Below are positions 53,062 through 63,005 of a stretch of DNA of 64,000 nt, piece by piece. The translations under genes and the position numbers were made by a program. Origin of the DNA: CAYZJV01 sp964616275 (lineage in GTDB: Bacteria; Spirochaetota; Spirochaetia; Sphaerochaetales; Sphaerochaetaceae); the NCBI GenBank assembly GCA_964616275.1, contig CAZTUL010000002.1, positions 5,312-69,311 of the forward strand. Direction: 5' to 3'. Every line of letters begins with the position of its first letter. Position 1 is the first letter of the stretch. Under the pieces are notes generated by a model. It was not told the origin of the DNA. It worked only from the letters and a program-made list of their open reading frames with translations, and searched no databases.

Positions 53062-54446
53062 AAGTCGGCTTGTTTAGCTGCTCGTGGGAACGGAATAACA
53101 TCTCGAATATTCTGCATGCCGGTTATATATTGTATTGCACGATCAAATCCGAGTCCAAAGCCTGCATGCGGTACACTCCCGAAACGTCTTAAATCAAGAT
53201 ACCACCAATAATCATCGGGATTAAGGTCAAGCGAAATCATTCGTTCGGTCAGTACTGCTAAACGGCTTTCTCTTTCACTTCCTCCAATGATTTCACCAAG
53301 TCGGGGAACGAGGACGTCCATTGCTCGCACCGTTTTACCATCGTCGTTTAATTTCATGTAGAATGCTTTTATCTCTTTTGGATAATCGGTAACAATCACT
53401 GGGCCTTTGCACACTGTTTCAGTAAGATATCGTTCATGTTCAGTCTGCAGATCAACTCCCCAGGAAACAGGGAAGTCAAAATGTGAATTGTTCTTTTCCA
53501 GCTCAGTGACAGCATCGGTATAGGTCATGTGGATGAATGGTTTCTCTACAACCGACTTCAACGTATCGGCTACACCTTTTTCCACCCATTGTGAGAAGAA
53601 TTGCATATCTTCCGAACAGTGGTCCAAAACGTGCTTGAACACATACTTAAGAAAATCTTCAGCTACGGCCATATCGCCCTCAAGCGTACAAAAAGCCATT
53701 TCCGGTTCTATCATCCAGAATTCACTCAAGTGCCGTTTCGTGTTTGAATTCTCTGCCCGAAACGTGGGTCCGAAGGTATAGATATTCTTTAGAGCCAGGG
53801 CATAAGTTTCTCCTTCGAGTTGCCCACTCACTGTTAGAGATGCCTTTCTTCCAAAGAAGTCTTGCGAATAATCGATGCTTCCCTCTGGAGTTTTTGGTAT
53901 ATTATCCAGGTTAAGTGTTGTTACCTGAAACATCTCTCCAGCACCTTCTGCATCGCTAGTGCTGATAATAGGGGTGTGCACATACAGAAAATTTCGTTCT
54001 CTGAAAAAATTGTGAACAGCAAACGAGACTTCGTTTCTCACTCTGGCAACAGCTCCGATAATGTTAGTACGAGCTCGTAAGTGAGCAATCTCTCTGAGAT
54101 ACTCAAGGGTATGGCGTTTTTTTTGCAACGGATACGTATCTACTGGAGCTTCTCCATGAAGAATTATTTCTTGAGCCTGAAGTTCAACTGTCTGATTTTC
54201 TCCAGGGGAAGCAACGAGAGTTCCATTACAGGAAACTGCTGCTCCTGTAGTAATTTTTGCAATTATATCGGAATTTTTAAAATTTTTTGTGTCAATAACT
54301 ACTTGAAGTCCCTTGAGGCATGATCCATCATTAATTTCAAGAAAACAAACATGCTTACTCTCTCGTTTTGTTCGGACCCATCCCTCAACAATGATAGGTT
54401 CTGAACTCGGGTCCTTTTTCAGTACATGTGATATTCGCGCATTCAT
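53058..54446 (-). CDS. asnS: Asparaginyl-tRNA synthetase
   Basis: A 462-residue class IIb synthetase. The N-terminal OB fold (about 15-105) binds the anticodon. Motif 2 is FGPTFRAENSNTKRHLSEFW near residue 221. Motif 3 is GFGLGFDRAIQYITGM near 425 followed by RDVIPFPR. The Asn-type ATP pocket and the EMFQV/TVSGQLEGE segments separate it from AspS. AAGGAG precedes ATG 54446. The adjacent promoter 54471-54500 serves it. It means the organism charges tRNA-Asn directly. Confidence 0.96.
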   Translation of the reverse strand: MNARISHVLKKDPSSEPIIVEGWVRTKRESKHVCFLEINDGSCLKGLQVVIDTKNFKNSDIIAKITTGAAVSCNGTLVASPGENQTVELQAQEIILHGEAPVDTYPLQKKRHTLEYLREIAHLRARTNIIGAVARVRNEVSFAVHNFFRERNFLYVHTPIISTSDAEGAGEMFQVTTLNLDNIPKTPEGSIDYSQDFFGRKASLTVSGQLEGETYALALKNIYTFGPTFRAENSNTKRHLSEFWMIEPEMAFCTLEGDMAVAEDFLKYVFKHVLDHCSEDMQFFSQWVEKGVADTLKSVVEKPFIHMTYTDAVTELEKNNSHFDFPVSWGVDLQTEHERYLTETVCKGPVIVTDYPKEIKAFYMKLNDDGKTVRAMDVLVPRLGEIIGGSERESRLAVLTERMISLDLNPDDYWWYLDLRRFGSVPHAGFGLGFDRAIQYITGMQNIRDVIPFPRAAKQADF

Positions 54447-54470
54447 TGAGTGACTCCTTGTAATAGCGCC

Positions 54471-54500
54471 ACTATTTCATGCTTATGAGTTTCTTGTCAA
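54471..54500 (-). promoter_or_regulatory. Promoter of asnS
   Basis: On the minus strand a perfect -35 TTGACA (54500-54495), an 18-base spacer and AATAGT (54476-54471, four of six) precede asnS by 25 bases. Confidence 0.6.
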
Positions 54501-54644
54501 CAGGACTGAATAGGAGTTTTCTACGCATATCGTGATAGTGAAAAAGGTTGAACATGAATTTAAGAGATCTGAAAGAATAAGATATCATAGCCTAACTGGA
54601 CGTTGAGAACACAAACCGTTATAGTGTTTTGAAAGGAGTTTCGT

Positions 54645-54983
54645 GTGTTGCAGATAATTGGCACCAAGAAGTGTCCAGATACCAGAAAAGCTTTAAGATT
54701 TTGTAAAGAAAGATCGATTCCTTGCCAATTTGTAGATTTAGGCGAACGAAAGCTTTCTGATGGTGAATGGAAAAAAATCTTTGCAGCTCATAGACCTCAG
54801 TCACTCATAGATGAGCAATCAGCTTACTATAAGAAAGAAGGCTATGCATGGCGTGCATACGAACCGGAAGAAGAGCTGGTATTGCATCCTGAACTGGTAA
54901 AGACTCCCCTAATAAAATTGAAAAACAGCGTGTGTGTGGGTTATAATCCCGAATGCCTAGAGGCTGCCAAGGAGCTTCAATGA
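54645..54983 (+). CDS. ArsC/Spx-like thioredoxin-fold protein
   Basis: A 112-residue member of the ArsC/Spx/YffB family. The N-terminal IIGTKKCPDTRKALRF carries the single active Cys (residue 10) in a CxxT arrangement. Spx-type residues for RNA polymerase contact cannot be confirmed. The rest (KLSDGEWKKIFA, LIKLKNSVCVGYNPE) follows the family outline. It starts at GTG 54645 with AAGGAG upstream. A 3' ATGA overlap with the beta-lactamase-fold gene indicates an operon. Probable role: glutathione- or thiol-linked reductase or stress regulator; arsenate reduction is unproven. Confidence 0.72.
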   Translation: MLQIIGTKKCPDTRKALRFCKERSIPCQFVDLGERKLSDGEWKKIFAAHRPQSLIDEQSAYYKKEGYAWRAYEPEEELVLHPELVKTPLIKLKNSVCVGYNPECLEAAKELQ

Positions 54984-55771
54984 TACGCTATGCGGTCCTA
55001 GGAAGCGGTTCTTCAGGAAACAGCTATCTCATAGGCTTTCAGGAAGAGAGTGTTCTTTTTGATGCTGGATTTTCTCTTAAGCAGATGCAATGCCGTGCTG
55101 AAGAGGCTCAATTCGATTTCTCTAAAGTTGGTGCACTTTGTATAACTCATTTGCATCCGGACCACTGTCGAGGTGCAGGTGTGTTTGCACGTAAAACAGG
55201 AAAACCGGTATTCGTCCATAGAGCACTCGTTGAAGGGTCTCTTAAGGAACTCGTCTCGCTTCGTATTCCATCTGATCAATTGAGGGTGTTTTCGCATAAT
55301 GAACCCTTTGTAGTGGGGGCGTTCACCATTACGGCTTTCCCAACGAGTCATGACAGTCCATCTTCCATGTGGTTCTCTGTTGGAATTCGAAATAGGCAGT
55401 TTGCAATTATTACCGATACTGGGAAGATAGATGATACCATGAAGCAGCATGCACTGGATTCCGATGTACTTTTTCTAGAAGCAAACTATGATGAACTCAT
55501 GCTGCACGAGGGTCCGTATCCGTATATGCTTAAGCAACGAATACAAGGTGTTACGGGACATCTATCCAATCGTGATGCTATCCAATTGTTAAACACCTGC
55601 ACCACTGATCGTTTGACAGATGTGTATTTTTGCCATCTTTCAAAGGTGAATAATCGTCCAGAAATTCTAGCAGAACATTGTGAACAACATCTCACTTGGA
55701 AAGGCAAGCACACGATATGTGAACATGGTCAACTGTACTGTGGGTCTGTAGACCCGGGAGAAATTATATGA
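54980..55771 (+). CDS. Metallo-beta-lactamase-fold hydrolase (YycJ/WalJ type)
   Basis: 263 residues with the N-terminal GSGSSGNSYLI and the metal motif ITHLHPDHCRGAG (residues about 55-67), and FPTSHDSPSS near 121 with the third ligand. GHLSNRDAI near 195 and the final HLSKVNN match the YycJ group, which acts as an exonuclease-like or cell-wall-coordination protein in Firmicutes. ATG 54980 overlaps the stop of the ArsC-like gene (ATGA), and its own stop overlaps the next ATG, giving a three-gene run. Confidence 0.85.
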   Translation: MIRYAVLGSGSSGNSYLIGFQEESVLFDAGFSLKQMQCRAEEAQFDFSKVGALCITHLHPDHCRGAGVFARKTGKPVFVHRALVEGSLKELVSLRIPSDQLRVFSHNEPFVVGAFTITAFPTSHDSPSSMWFSVGIRNRQFAIITDTGKIDDTMKQHALDSDVLFLEANYDELMLHEGPYPYMLKQRIQGVTGHLSNRDAIQLLNTCTTDRLTDVYFCHLSKVNNRPEILAEHCEQHLTWKGKHTICEHGQLYCGSVDPGEII

Positions 55772-57510
55772 AACATGAATTAGAAACATTTACGATTCGC
55801 CATATTCTTGAGCGTTCGGCACAACGCCATGCCGATCGATTAGCTTTGACGCTCATCGGAGACGATGACAGTTCGCTTACGTATAGAGAACTCAAACGAA
55901 AAGTCGATGCCATGGCTACATACCTCATAGAACAGGGGGTAGGTTCCGGTGAAACTGTTGCACTCCTTGGTGAAAGCCAGCCTATGTGGGGAGTCGCATA
56001 TCTGGCGATAATTTCTGCCGGGGCTGTCGCAGTTCCTATCCTTCCCGATTTCTCGGCAAAAGAAATTGAGACAATTCTTACTCACTGTGAGGCAAAAGCC
56101 TGTGTAGTCTCTACAAAAATATTCGAGAAAATTGAACAGATAGATAGAACAGCGGTGCCTTTCATTATGCGGCTTGAGGATCTCTTTCATATTCCAGAAC
56201 CCATTTCCACAAATCTTAAGACAGCTCGCGATTTTCTGCACGCACCAGGGCGTGATATGACTCGAACCAAGCCAAGTCTCAAGGCAATTACGGAACGCAG
56301 CCGAAAAGAAGACGACTTAGCCTCAATTATCTATACGAGCGGAACAACAGGTTCCTCCAAGGGTGTTATGCTTACCAATAGAAATCTGGCGAGTAATGCG
56401 TCGGCGTGCGTAAAACAGTTCTTTAAAATTCGTACCGGGTACCGATTTCTTTCAATCCTGCCAATGAGTCACTCGTATGAGTTTACTATAGGATTTCTTC
56501 TTCCTCTCGTTACGGGTGCTCAGGTGCATTATCTTGGAAGAGCTCCCGCTGCAAGTATTCTGTTACCTGCAATGAAGAAAATTCGCCCTCAGGTAATGTT
56601 GTCCGTCCCACTGCTTATAGAAAAAATTTACCGAAGTTCAGTCGTTCCTCAGATAGCAAAGAACCCGCGAGTTGCAAAATTACATAAGAATCCATTATTG
56701 AGAAGGTTCATTAATGGAGTTATTGGTAAAAAATTACGCAGAACATTTGGAGGCAATCTCAAGTTTTTCGGTGTAGGTGGTGCAGCACTCGATATTGAAG
56801 TCGAACACTTCCTTAAAGAAGCAAAGTTCCCCTATGCAATCGGATATGGACTTACTGAAACTGCTCCGCTGCTCGCTGGCTCTGGGCCGAAGCAGACTAA
56901 ACCGGGAACCGTTGGATATGCCGTAAAAGGAGTCCAAGTAAAGATTCATGAGCCCGATTCGACTACTCATGTAGGTGAGATAGTAGCTAAAGGTCCAAAT
57001 GTAATGCAGGGATATTACAGGAACGAAGCTCTAACCAAAGAGGTATTCACAGAAGATGGGTGGTTCAGAACAGGTGATTTGGGAATCATAGAGAGGAATA
57101 GGCTCTCAATCAAGGGACGAAAGAAGACAATGATTCTCGGCCCAAGTGGTGAGAACATATATCCTGAGCTTATTGAAACTCTGCTTAACACGATTCCATA
57201 CGTACAGGAATCTCTGGTACTTTCCGGAGAAGGTGGCCTGGCTGCTTTGATTAAACTTGACTTTGAGCTAATGGCAGAGCATTTAAAATTATCGGTTAAT
57301 GATGCAAAGGAGAGTGCTTCTACGTATCTTACTCATATTCGGGAAGAGGTGAATAAGGAATTGAGTTCTTTCAGCAGAATACGTGATGTCTCGTTGCAGG
57401 ATGAACCATTCCAGCGTACTCCAACCCTGAAAATTAAACGGTACCTCTATTCACTCAAGGAGACGCTTACCGGTCATAAGGACGATAAGAACCAGGATGA
57501 CTCGAAATAG
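55768..57510 (+). CDS. AMP-forming acyl-CoA synthetase (second copy)
   Basis: 580 residues. The P-loop is SIIYTSGTTGSSKGVMLTN near residue 184, GYGLTETAPLLAGSG near 357, WFRTGDLGIIERN near 432, and GRKKTMILGPSGENIYPELIE near 449. The hinge KTMILG in place of KSLIVTEGG distinguishes it from the copy at 45837. It probably activates long-chain fatty acids for lipid synthesis or degradation; substrate unknown. Start ATG 55768 overlaps the upstream stop by four bases. Confidence 0.87.
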   Translation: MKHELETFTIRHILERSAQRHADRLALTLIGDDDSSLTYRELKRKVDAMATYLIEQGVGSGETVALLGESQPMWGVAYLAIISAGAVAVPILPDFSAKEIETILTHCEAKACVVSTKIFEKIEQIDRTAVPFIMRLEDLFHIPEPISTNLKTARDFLHAPGRDMTRTKPSLKAITERSRKEDDLASIIYTSGTTGSSKGVMLTNRNLASNASACVKQFFKIRTGYRFLSILPMSHSYEFTIGFLLPLVTGAQVHYLGRAPAASILLPAMKKIRPQVMLSVPLLIEKIYRSSVVPQIAKNPRVAKLHKNPLLRRFINGVIGKKLRRTFGGNLKFFGVGGAALDIEVEHFLKEAKFPYAIGYGLTETAPLLAGSGPKQTKPGTVGYAVKGVQVKIHEPDSTTHVGEIVAKGPNVMQGYYRNEALTKEVFTEDGWFRTGDLGIIERNRLSIKGRKKTMILGPSGENIYPELIETLLNTIPYVQESLVLSGEGGLAALIKLDFELMAEHLKLSVNDAKESASTYLTHIREEVNKELSSFSRIRDVSLQDEPFQRTPTLKIKRYLYSLKETLTGHKDDKNQDDSK

Positions 57511-57575
57511 ACTATCCGCCTTGTGGTTGGTGAGTGCTTATGGTATACAAGGGAAGGGGAGGCTTTCAAATCGAT

Positions 57576-58643
57576 ATGAATAAGAATATAGACATTCGGA
57601 TTCAAGCAGTTGAACCTCTGGTGAGCCCACAAGAGCTTGCACGCCAATACCCTGTCTCAGATCAATTGACAGATATTATTCATGTCTCGCGGCAAAGTGT
57701 GAATGATATTATCCTAGGGAAGGATTCGCGACTACTTGCTATTGTTGGTCCCTGTTCTATTCACGATCCTGCAGCTGCTTTGGAATATGCACATAAGTTG
57801 CGTAATCTCGCCTCCGAAGTTTCCGATAAATTGTATGTGGTTATGCGAACATATTTTGAAAAACCTCGTACTATAGGTGGGTGGAAAGGTCTTATCATTG
57901 ATCCGAAGATGGATGGCTCCTATGCGATTCAAGAAGGAATAGCGACTGCCCGGAAACTATTAATAGACATAACTTCACTTGGGTTACCCGTAGGTTGTGA
58001 GATGCTTGATCCAATTGTTCCTCAGTATATTGATGAAATGTTGAGTTGGTGTTCAATCGGAGCCCGCACAACCGAAAGTCAGACTCACCGCACCCTCGCA
58101 AGTGGTATGTCGGTTGCAGTCGGTTTTAAAAATAGTACCGGTGGTGAATATGCTACTGCGGTGAATGCCATTAAAAGTGCTCGAGAGAGTGCTGCATTCA
58201 TTGGAATCGATAAGCACGGCAGTTCCTCAATCTATAGAACCACAGGTAACGATTGCGGGCATCTGATACTTCGCGGTGGAGACCATGGTCCAAATTACTA
58301 TGAGGAGGATGTGGAGGCTGCATCGCAACTTATGCAGAAACTCTCATTAGAACCAGCCATCATTGTTGATTGCAGTCACGCAAACTCCCGAAAAAATCCT
58401 TTACGACAGCGTCGGGTTCTGAGAGCTGTGGTTGATCAGGTTATCTGGGGCCGAAAAGAGATTAAGGGCTTTATGATTGAGAGTAATCTATTTTCTGGAT
58501 GCCAGACAATTCCAGAGAATCCAAAAGAGCTTCAGTATGGGGTGTCAGTAACCGATGGGTGTATAGGTTGGGAAGAGACAGAAGAGGCTTTGCGTCGTGT
58601 ATGCATGGCTCTTCGAAAAGGAAAACAGGAGTTGGAGGCATAA
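57576..58643 (+). CDS. aroG: 3-deoxy-7-phosphoheptulonate synthase (DAHP synthase, AroF/G/H type)
   Basis: 355 residues (E. coli AroG has 350); condenses PEP and erythrose-4-phosphate at the entry to aromatic synthesis. Seen are LLAIVGPCSIHDPAAALEYA near residue 54, MRTYFEKPRTIGGWKGLIID near 90, GARTTESQTHRTLASG near 164 and SHANSRKNPLRQRRV near 273. I chose ATG 57576 since the N-terminus (MNKNIDIRIQAVEPLV) then lines up with AroG (MNYQNDDLRIKEIKELL from memory); its ribosome site is 13 bases away, and starts upstream at 57534/57540 cannot be excluded. Which feedback inhibitor applies is not visible. Confidence 0.92.
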   Translation: MNKNIDIRIQAVEPLVSPQELARQYPVSDQLTDIIHVSRQSVNDIILGKDSRLLAIVGPCSIHDPAAALEYAHKLRNLASEVSDKLYVVMRTYFEKPRTIGGWKGLIIDPKMDGSYAIQEGIATARKLLIDITSLGLPVGCEMLDPIVPQYIDEMLSWCSIGARTTESQTHRTLASGMSVAVGFKNSTGGEYATAVNAIKSARESAAFIGIDKHGSSSIYRTTGNDCGHLILRGGDHGPNYYEEDVEAASQLMQKLSLEPAIIVDCSHANSRKNPLRQRRVLRAVVDQVIWGRKEIKGFMIESNLFSGCQTIPENPKELQYGVSVTDGCIGWEETEEALRRVCMALRKGKQELEA

Positions 58644-58644
58644 T

Positions 58645-59202
58645 ATGCAAGAGAAAGAGATTAAAGTTTTAGTGGCTCTAGCTGAGGGTTTTGAAGAAAT
58701 TGAGGCTCTCACACCCATTGATTTGCTACGAAGAGCCGGCATTGCCGTTACAGTAGCTGGTGTGGATGGATCTGTAATCCGAGGAGCACATGATATTATC
58801 GTTACTTGTGATACTAAAATTGATGATGTAGGTGTTGATTTTGACGCCATGATTTTACCTGGAGGAGGTCTTGGTTCTAAAAACCTCGCCAATTCCTGGC
58901 TAGTGAACGAAAAAATGCTCATGATTGCCAATAATGGTGGAAAGATTGCAGCAATCTGTGCTGCACCTGCTGTAGTACTCGGCCCCGCAGGTCTCTTAGA
59001 AGGGCATAAAGCTGTATGCTATCCAGGAGCAGAATCTCATACTCCCGATTTTAAATTCGGAACTGAGCGGGTCTGTGTGGATGGATCAATTATAACAGCT
59101 CGAGCTGCGGGATGTGCTGTAGAATTTTCTCTAGCAATTATTGAACAGCTTATCGATAGTGAAGCAAGCAATCGGGTAGCACAAGCAATTTTATTTACAT
59201 AA
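58645..59202 (+). CDS. DJ-1/YajL family protein
   Basis: 185 residues with the DJ-1/PfpI fold. The nucleophile elbow is AAICAAPAVVLGPAGLL near residue 106 (Cys), with the Glu in AEGFEEIE near 17 and LPGGGLGSKNL near 74. Length and the AEGFEE...EALTPIDLLRRAG opening place it with YajL/ThiJ, reported as chaperone/deglycase. ATG 58645 behind GGAGG is one base after the aroG stop; an in-frame start 16 codons upstream overlaps aroG and is not needed. Confidence 0.9.
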   Translation: MQEKEIKVLVALAEGFEEIEALTPIDLLRRAGIAVTVAGVDGSVIRGAHDIIVTCDTKIDDVGVDFDAMILPGGGLGSKNLANSWLVNEKMLMIANNGGKIAAICAAPAVVLGPAGLLEGHKAVCYPGAESHTPDFKFGTERVCVDGSIITARAAGCAVEFSLAIIEQLIDSEASNRVAQAILFT

Positions 59203-59231
59203 AATGTCTTAGATAAAAGAGAGTACATATC

Positions 59232-60746
59232 ATGATACACACAGGTTTTGATAACGAAAAATATCTTCGTGAACAGACACAGGCGATTATTCAACGGTTG
59301 GAGTCGTGTGATGGAAAGCTTTACTTAGAATGCGGAGGTAAGCTGCTATATGATTACCACGCATCTCGAGTACTTCCAGGTTTTGATCCGAATGTGAAAA
59401 TGCGGGTGTTTCAATCGCTTAAGGATAAAATCGATGTCATTGTGTGTATCTATGCAGACGATATTGAACGAAGAAAGATTCGCAGCGATTTCGGCATTAC
59501 GTATGATACCGATGTCTTTAAAATGATTGATGATTTTGCCGATTGGGGATTATCTGTAAATCGTGTAGTAATCACCCGCTTTAATGGACAGCCTGCAGCT
59601 GTTCAATTTATGAACCGGCTCAATAGACGAGGAATTCGGGTATACACGCATAAAGCAACTGATGGATATCCCTCAGATGTGGATGCTATTGTGAGTGATG
59701 AAGGATATGGAGCGAATCCCTATATAGATACAGAGCATCCCGTAGTAATCGTTACAGCTCCAGGACCTGGGAGTGGAAAACTTGCAACCTGTTTGTCTCA
59801 GCTCTACCACGATTATAGGCGTGGAGTAAAAAGTACCTACGCAAAGTTTGAAACATTTCCTATTTGGAATCTTCCAATCGATCACCCGGTTAATATTGCC
59901 TATGAAGCTGCAACTGCAGATATCGGCGATGTAAATCAGATTGATCATTTTCAACTTTCTGCATATGGAGAACAGGCTGTTAATTATTCACGCGATATGG
60001 AGGCTTTCCCTCTTCTGAAGAGAATTATCGAAAAAATCACAAACCAACCATCCTTCTACAAATCGCCAACCGATATGGGGGTAAATAGATGCGGGTTTGG
60101 TATTGTGGATGATGTTGCGGTAAGAAATGCTGCTTATCAGGAGATTATTCGTAGATATTTTGCCGCTGCGTGCGATTACGCAAGAGGTATTGGAACTCAG
60201 GAAGCTATTTCACGAATCAAACTTATGATGGAGTCTCTTGAGTTAACCTCGAGCATGCGTACCACGGTTCCCGCAGCAGAAGAGGCTTTAAAAGCTGCAG
60301 TTGCAAAGGGTAAAGGTCGGGATGAAATTGTATGTGCTGCGGCAATCGAGTTACCTGATGGTACGATAGTTACCGGTTCGAACTCTGAAATCCTTCACGC
60401 ATCCTCTGCTCTCGTGTTGAATGCAGCTAAACGCATGGCTGGAATTCCTAAAGCGATTGATCTAATACCGAAACAGACAATTGAATCAATTCGCCTGTTA
60501 AAACGTGACGTGTTAAGTGGTCGTAGAGTAAGTCTCGATCTTGATGAAACTCTTATCTGTCTGGCTATGAGTGCTCCTGTGAATCCCTCAGCTCAGTTCG
60601 CGTTGGAAAAGCTTCCGCTACTGCGTGGCTGTGAAGTTCATCTGACTCATTTGCCCTCTGTAGGTGATTCGAACGGTCTGAGAAAATTAGGTCTGCATAC
60701 TACGAGTGAACCAAAATTTCCTACAGCCAATCTTCATGATGATTAA
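59232..60746 (+). CDS. DUF1846 family protein
   Basis: A 504-residue protein matching DUF1846, a family seen in Firmicutes, spirochaetes and other anaerobes, with no settled function. Seen are IHTGFDNEKYLREQTQAI at the N-terminus, LYLECGGKLLYDYHASRVLP near 31, VIVTAPGPGSGKLATCLSQL near 172 (a P-loop-like GPGSGKLAT), and EAISRIKLM near 330. The P-loop-like run suggests nucleotide binding. It follows the DJ-1 gene by 29 bases and may be co-transcribed. Confidence 0.85.
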   Translation: MIHTGFDNEKYLREQTQAIIQRLESCDGKLYLECGGKLLYDYHASRVLPGFDPNVKMRVFQSLKDKIDVIVCIYADDIERRKIRSDFGITYDTDVFKMIDDFADWGLSVNRVVITRFNGQPAAVQFMNRLNRRGIRVYTHKATDGYPSDVDAIVSDEGYGANPYIDTEHPVVIVTAPGPGSGKLATCLSQLYHDYRRGVKSTYAKFETFPIWNLPIDHPVNIAYEAATADIGDVNQIDHFQLSAYGEQAVNYSRDMEAFPLLKRIIEKITNQPSFYKSPTDMGVNRCGFGIVDDVAVRNAAYQEIIRRYFAAACDYARGIGTQEAISRIKLMMESLELTSSMRTTVPAAEEALKAAVAKGKGRDEIVCAAAIELPDGTIVTGSNSEILHASSALVLNAAKRMAGIPKAIDLIPKQTIESIRLLKRDVLSGRRVSLDLDETLICLAMSAPVNPSAQFALEKLPLLRGCEVHLTHLPSVGDSNGLRKLGLHTTSEPKFPTANLHDD

Positions 60747-60847
60747 TACTTTTTCGTGTAATTGGTCATAATTCTCAAATATCTCTTTCCTGTACACTAT
60801 TCTCGCGGTACAATGGGGCCGCAGAAACTAAGAGAGGGGAATATGCT

Positions 60848-61498
60848 ATGAGTATACATACTGTAATTTCTATCAGCAGGCAATTTGGCTCTGGAGGTCG
60901 TGAAATCGGTCAGCGTATCGCAGAGTCTTTTGGGATTCCTTTTTACGATAGTGCACTCATCTCTATGGCTGCAGAAAAAAGCGGCATGAGTAAACAGGTG
61001 CTTGAAAATTTGGATGAAAAAGCTGCGAGTCGGTTTCTTTATACAATTCCTTCAAGTATTCCTACGCTAGGTCATGCTTCAACCACTGTGTATAATATGC
61101 CGCTGAGCGATACATTGTTTCTCACCCAGTATGAGATTATTAAACAGCTTGCAAATGAAGGCCCGTGTGTAATTGTCGGTCGGTGTTCAGATTATATTCT
61201 CAAAGATCATCCGCATCACCTTTCAGTATTCATACACGCTCCAGAAGAGGCTCGTGCGAAACGTATCGCCAAATACGAGGATATAAAAATCGAAGAGGCA
61301 CTTTCTCGAATTTCCAAATATGATAAAGAACGAAAAAAATACCATGATTATTATGCAGCGGGTACTTGGGGAAATGCAGCGTTTTATGATTTAACCGTCG
61401 ATTCTATGAGGCTTGGTATTGCTGGAACTGCTGAAATGCTCTGTTATGTTGTAGCACATATGGAAGAGTGGGAGGAATCACAGAAGAAGGGGCAATAG
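60848..61498 (+). CDS. Cytidylate kinase-like family protein (Cytidylate_kin2 type)
   Basis: A 216-residue protein of the cytidylate-kinase-like family. The N-terminal ISISRQFGSGGREIGQRIAE (residues 7-26) is the family's substitute for a P-loop and lacks the Walker Lys. FYDSALISMAAEKSGM near 33, VIVGRCSDYIL near 108 and VFIHAPEEARAKRIAKYE near 128 follow. Substrate is uncertain; it may phosphorylate something other than CMP. ATG 60848 has GAGAGGGG 8-9 bases upstream, and TACAAT at about 60811 is a possible -10 box. Confidence 0.82.
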   Translation: MSIHTVISISRQFGSGGREIGQRIAESFGIPFYDSALISMAAEKSGMSKQVLENLDEKAASRFLYTIPSSIPTLGHASTTVYNMPLSDTLFLTQYEIIKQLANEGPCVIVGRCSDYILKDHPHHLSVFIHAPEEARAKRIAKYEDIKIEEALSRISKYDKERKKYHDYYAAGTWGNAAFYDLTVDSMRLGIAGTAEMLCYVVAHMEEWEESQKKGQ

Positions 61499-61549
61499 GC
61501 ATACCGTACTGCGTACGAGACGTATTGCCCCCTGTAAAACCACGAGTGA

Positions 61550-62884
61550 TTATTTAGGGAGTGCAATCAACTGCTTCAACTCTGGACGTTTTTTAAGATC
61601 CTGTTCAAGTGCTGCTGCACGTGCCTTGTTCACATACTCTTTGTGTTGGAATGAGTAGGTGAAGTTCATGTGTACATCGTATATTCCATTCATGAGTGCA
61701 TAGGCATCCTCGGTCATGACTAACTCTTCATCGGTAGGGATAACGAAAATCTTTGTAGGTGAATCGTCTGTACTAATCTCAAGTTCGGCATTTCTGCAAG
61801 TTGCAATTTTATTTTTCTCTACATCCAGTTTTATACCGAGAATATCAAGATCAGTAGTGGCTCCCTCTCGTATGTGTGGAGCCATTTCACCAACGCCTGC
61901 AGTATACACAAGTGCATCGACTCGGCCCAATAATGCAGCATAGGCTCCAATATATTTCTTCAATCTATGACATTCCATACCAATAGCAAGTTTTGCACGC
62001 TCATTGCCTTTAGCTGCCTCGTCTCGTACATCACGACGATCACTCATGCCGCAGATTCCTACAAGTCCGCTTTTTTTATTCAGTGCAGTATCCATCTCTT
62101 TGCCAGACATACCAGTTCGGTTCATCACAAATGGAAGTATTGCTGGATCTAGATCTCCTGACCGAGTTCCCATGATCAATCCTTCCAGTGGGGTGAGTCC
62201 CATAGTGGTATCGACACATACTCCATTTTTCACAGCAGAGATTGAAGCACCGTTACCAATATGACAAATGATGAGATTAGTATCTTTGGGTTTCTTCCCC
62301 AAAAGTACAGCAGCCCGTTTTGCAGTGTATACGTAACTCGTTCCATGGAACCCGTATCGACGAACGTTATATGATTTATACCATTCGTATGGCACTGCAT
62401 ACATATACGATTCAGCAGGCATAGTCTGATGCCATGCAGTATCCATCACAATAGCATGTGGGATATCGGACATAACTTTTCGAGCAGCCTCAATACCCAT
62501 GATATTTGCCGGCATGTGCAATGGTCCGAGTGGAACGAGTTCCTTAAGATGGGCAAGTACTTCATCATCAACCAGAGCAGACTGCTTAAAGAGTTCTCCT
62601 CCGTGTAATACTCGGTGCCCAACCGCACTAATCTCACTTACATCAGTAATAACGCCATGTAAGGGATCCAGTAACATTTTTATAATTAGTTCTATAGCTT
62701 CTTTATGGGTAGGACACGAAACTCTTTCGGTGAATTCGCCATTTTTAGTAGTCTTATGTTCAATAATTGAGTACTCGAGACCAATTCTTTCGACCACACC
62801 TACGGCTAGTACCGCTTTATTGTTCCAATCATACACCTGATACTTTGCGGAAGAACTACCGCAATTCAACGTGAGAATCACCAT
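61550..62884 (-). CDS. ackA: Acetate kinase
   Basis: 444 residues; forms acetate and ATP from acetyl phosphate in fermentation. Seen are ILTLNCGSSSAKYQVYDW near residue 3, VGHRVLHGGELF near 85, HAIVMDTAWHQTMP near 141, RRYGFHGTSYVYTAKRAA near 175, and ICHIGNGASISAVKNGVCVDTTMG near 205 (given in pieces of the family run). The C-terminal ATP region FVIPTDEELVMTEDA is intact. ATG 62884 lies 5 bases after AGGAGG; a GTG one codon earlier is too close. No pta gene is adjacent. Confidence 0.96.
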   Translation of the reverse strand: MVILTLNCGSSSAKYQVYDWNNKAVLAVGVVERIGLEYSIIEHKTTKNGEFTERVSCPTHKEAIELIIKMLLDPLHGVITDVSEISAVGHRVLHGGELFKQSALVDDEVLAHLKELVPLGPLHMPANIMGIEAARKVMSDIPHAIVMDTAWHQTMPAESYMYAVPYEWYKSYNVRRYGFHGTSYVYTAKRAAVLLGKKPKDTNLIICHIGNGASISAVKNGVCVDTTMGLTPLEGLIMGTRSGDLDPAILPFVMNRTGMSGKEMDTALNKKSGLVGICGMSDRRDVRDEAAKGNERAKLAIGMECHRLKKYIGAYAALLGRVDALVYTAGVGEMAPHIREGATTDLDILGIKLDVEKNKIATCRNAELEISTDDSPTKIFVIPTDEELVMTEDAYALMNGIYDVHMNFTYSFQHKEYVNKARAAALEQDLKKRPELKQLIALPK

Positions 62885-63005
62885 CACGACCTCCTACTAC
62901 CTCTATTACTATCTAAATTTTTTTTGCAACAGCCGGGACATATTCTGACATGCCGAGACCAAAAATGCAATGGAGTAGAAGCATAATGATGATATTCATC
63001 GTACT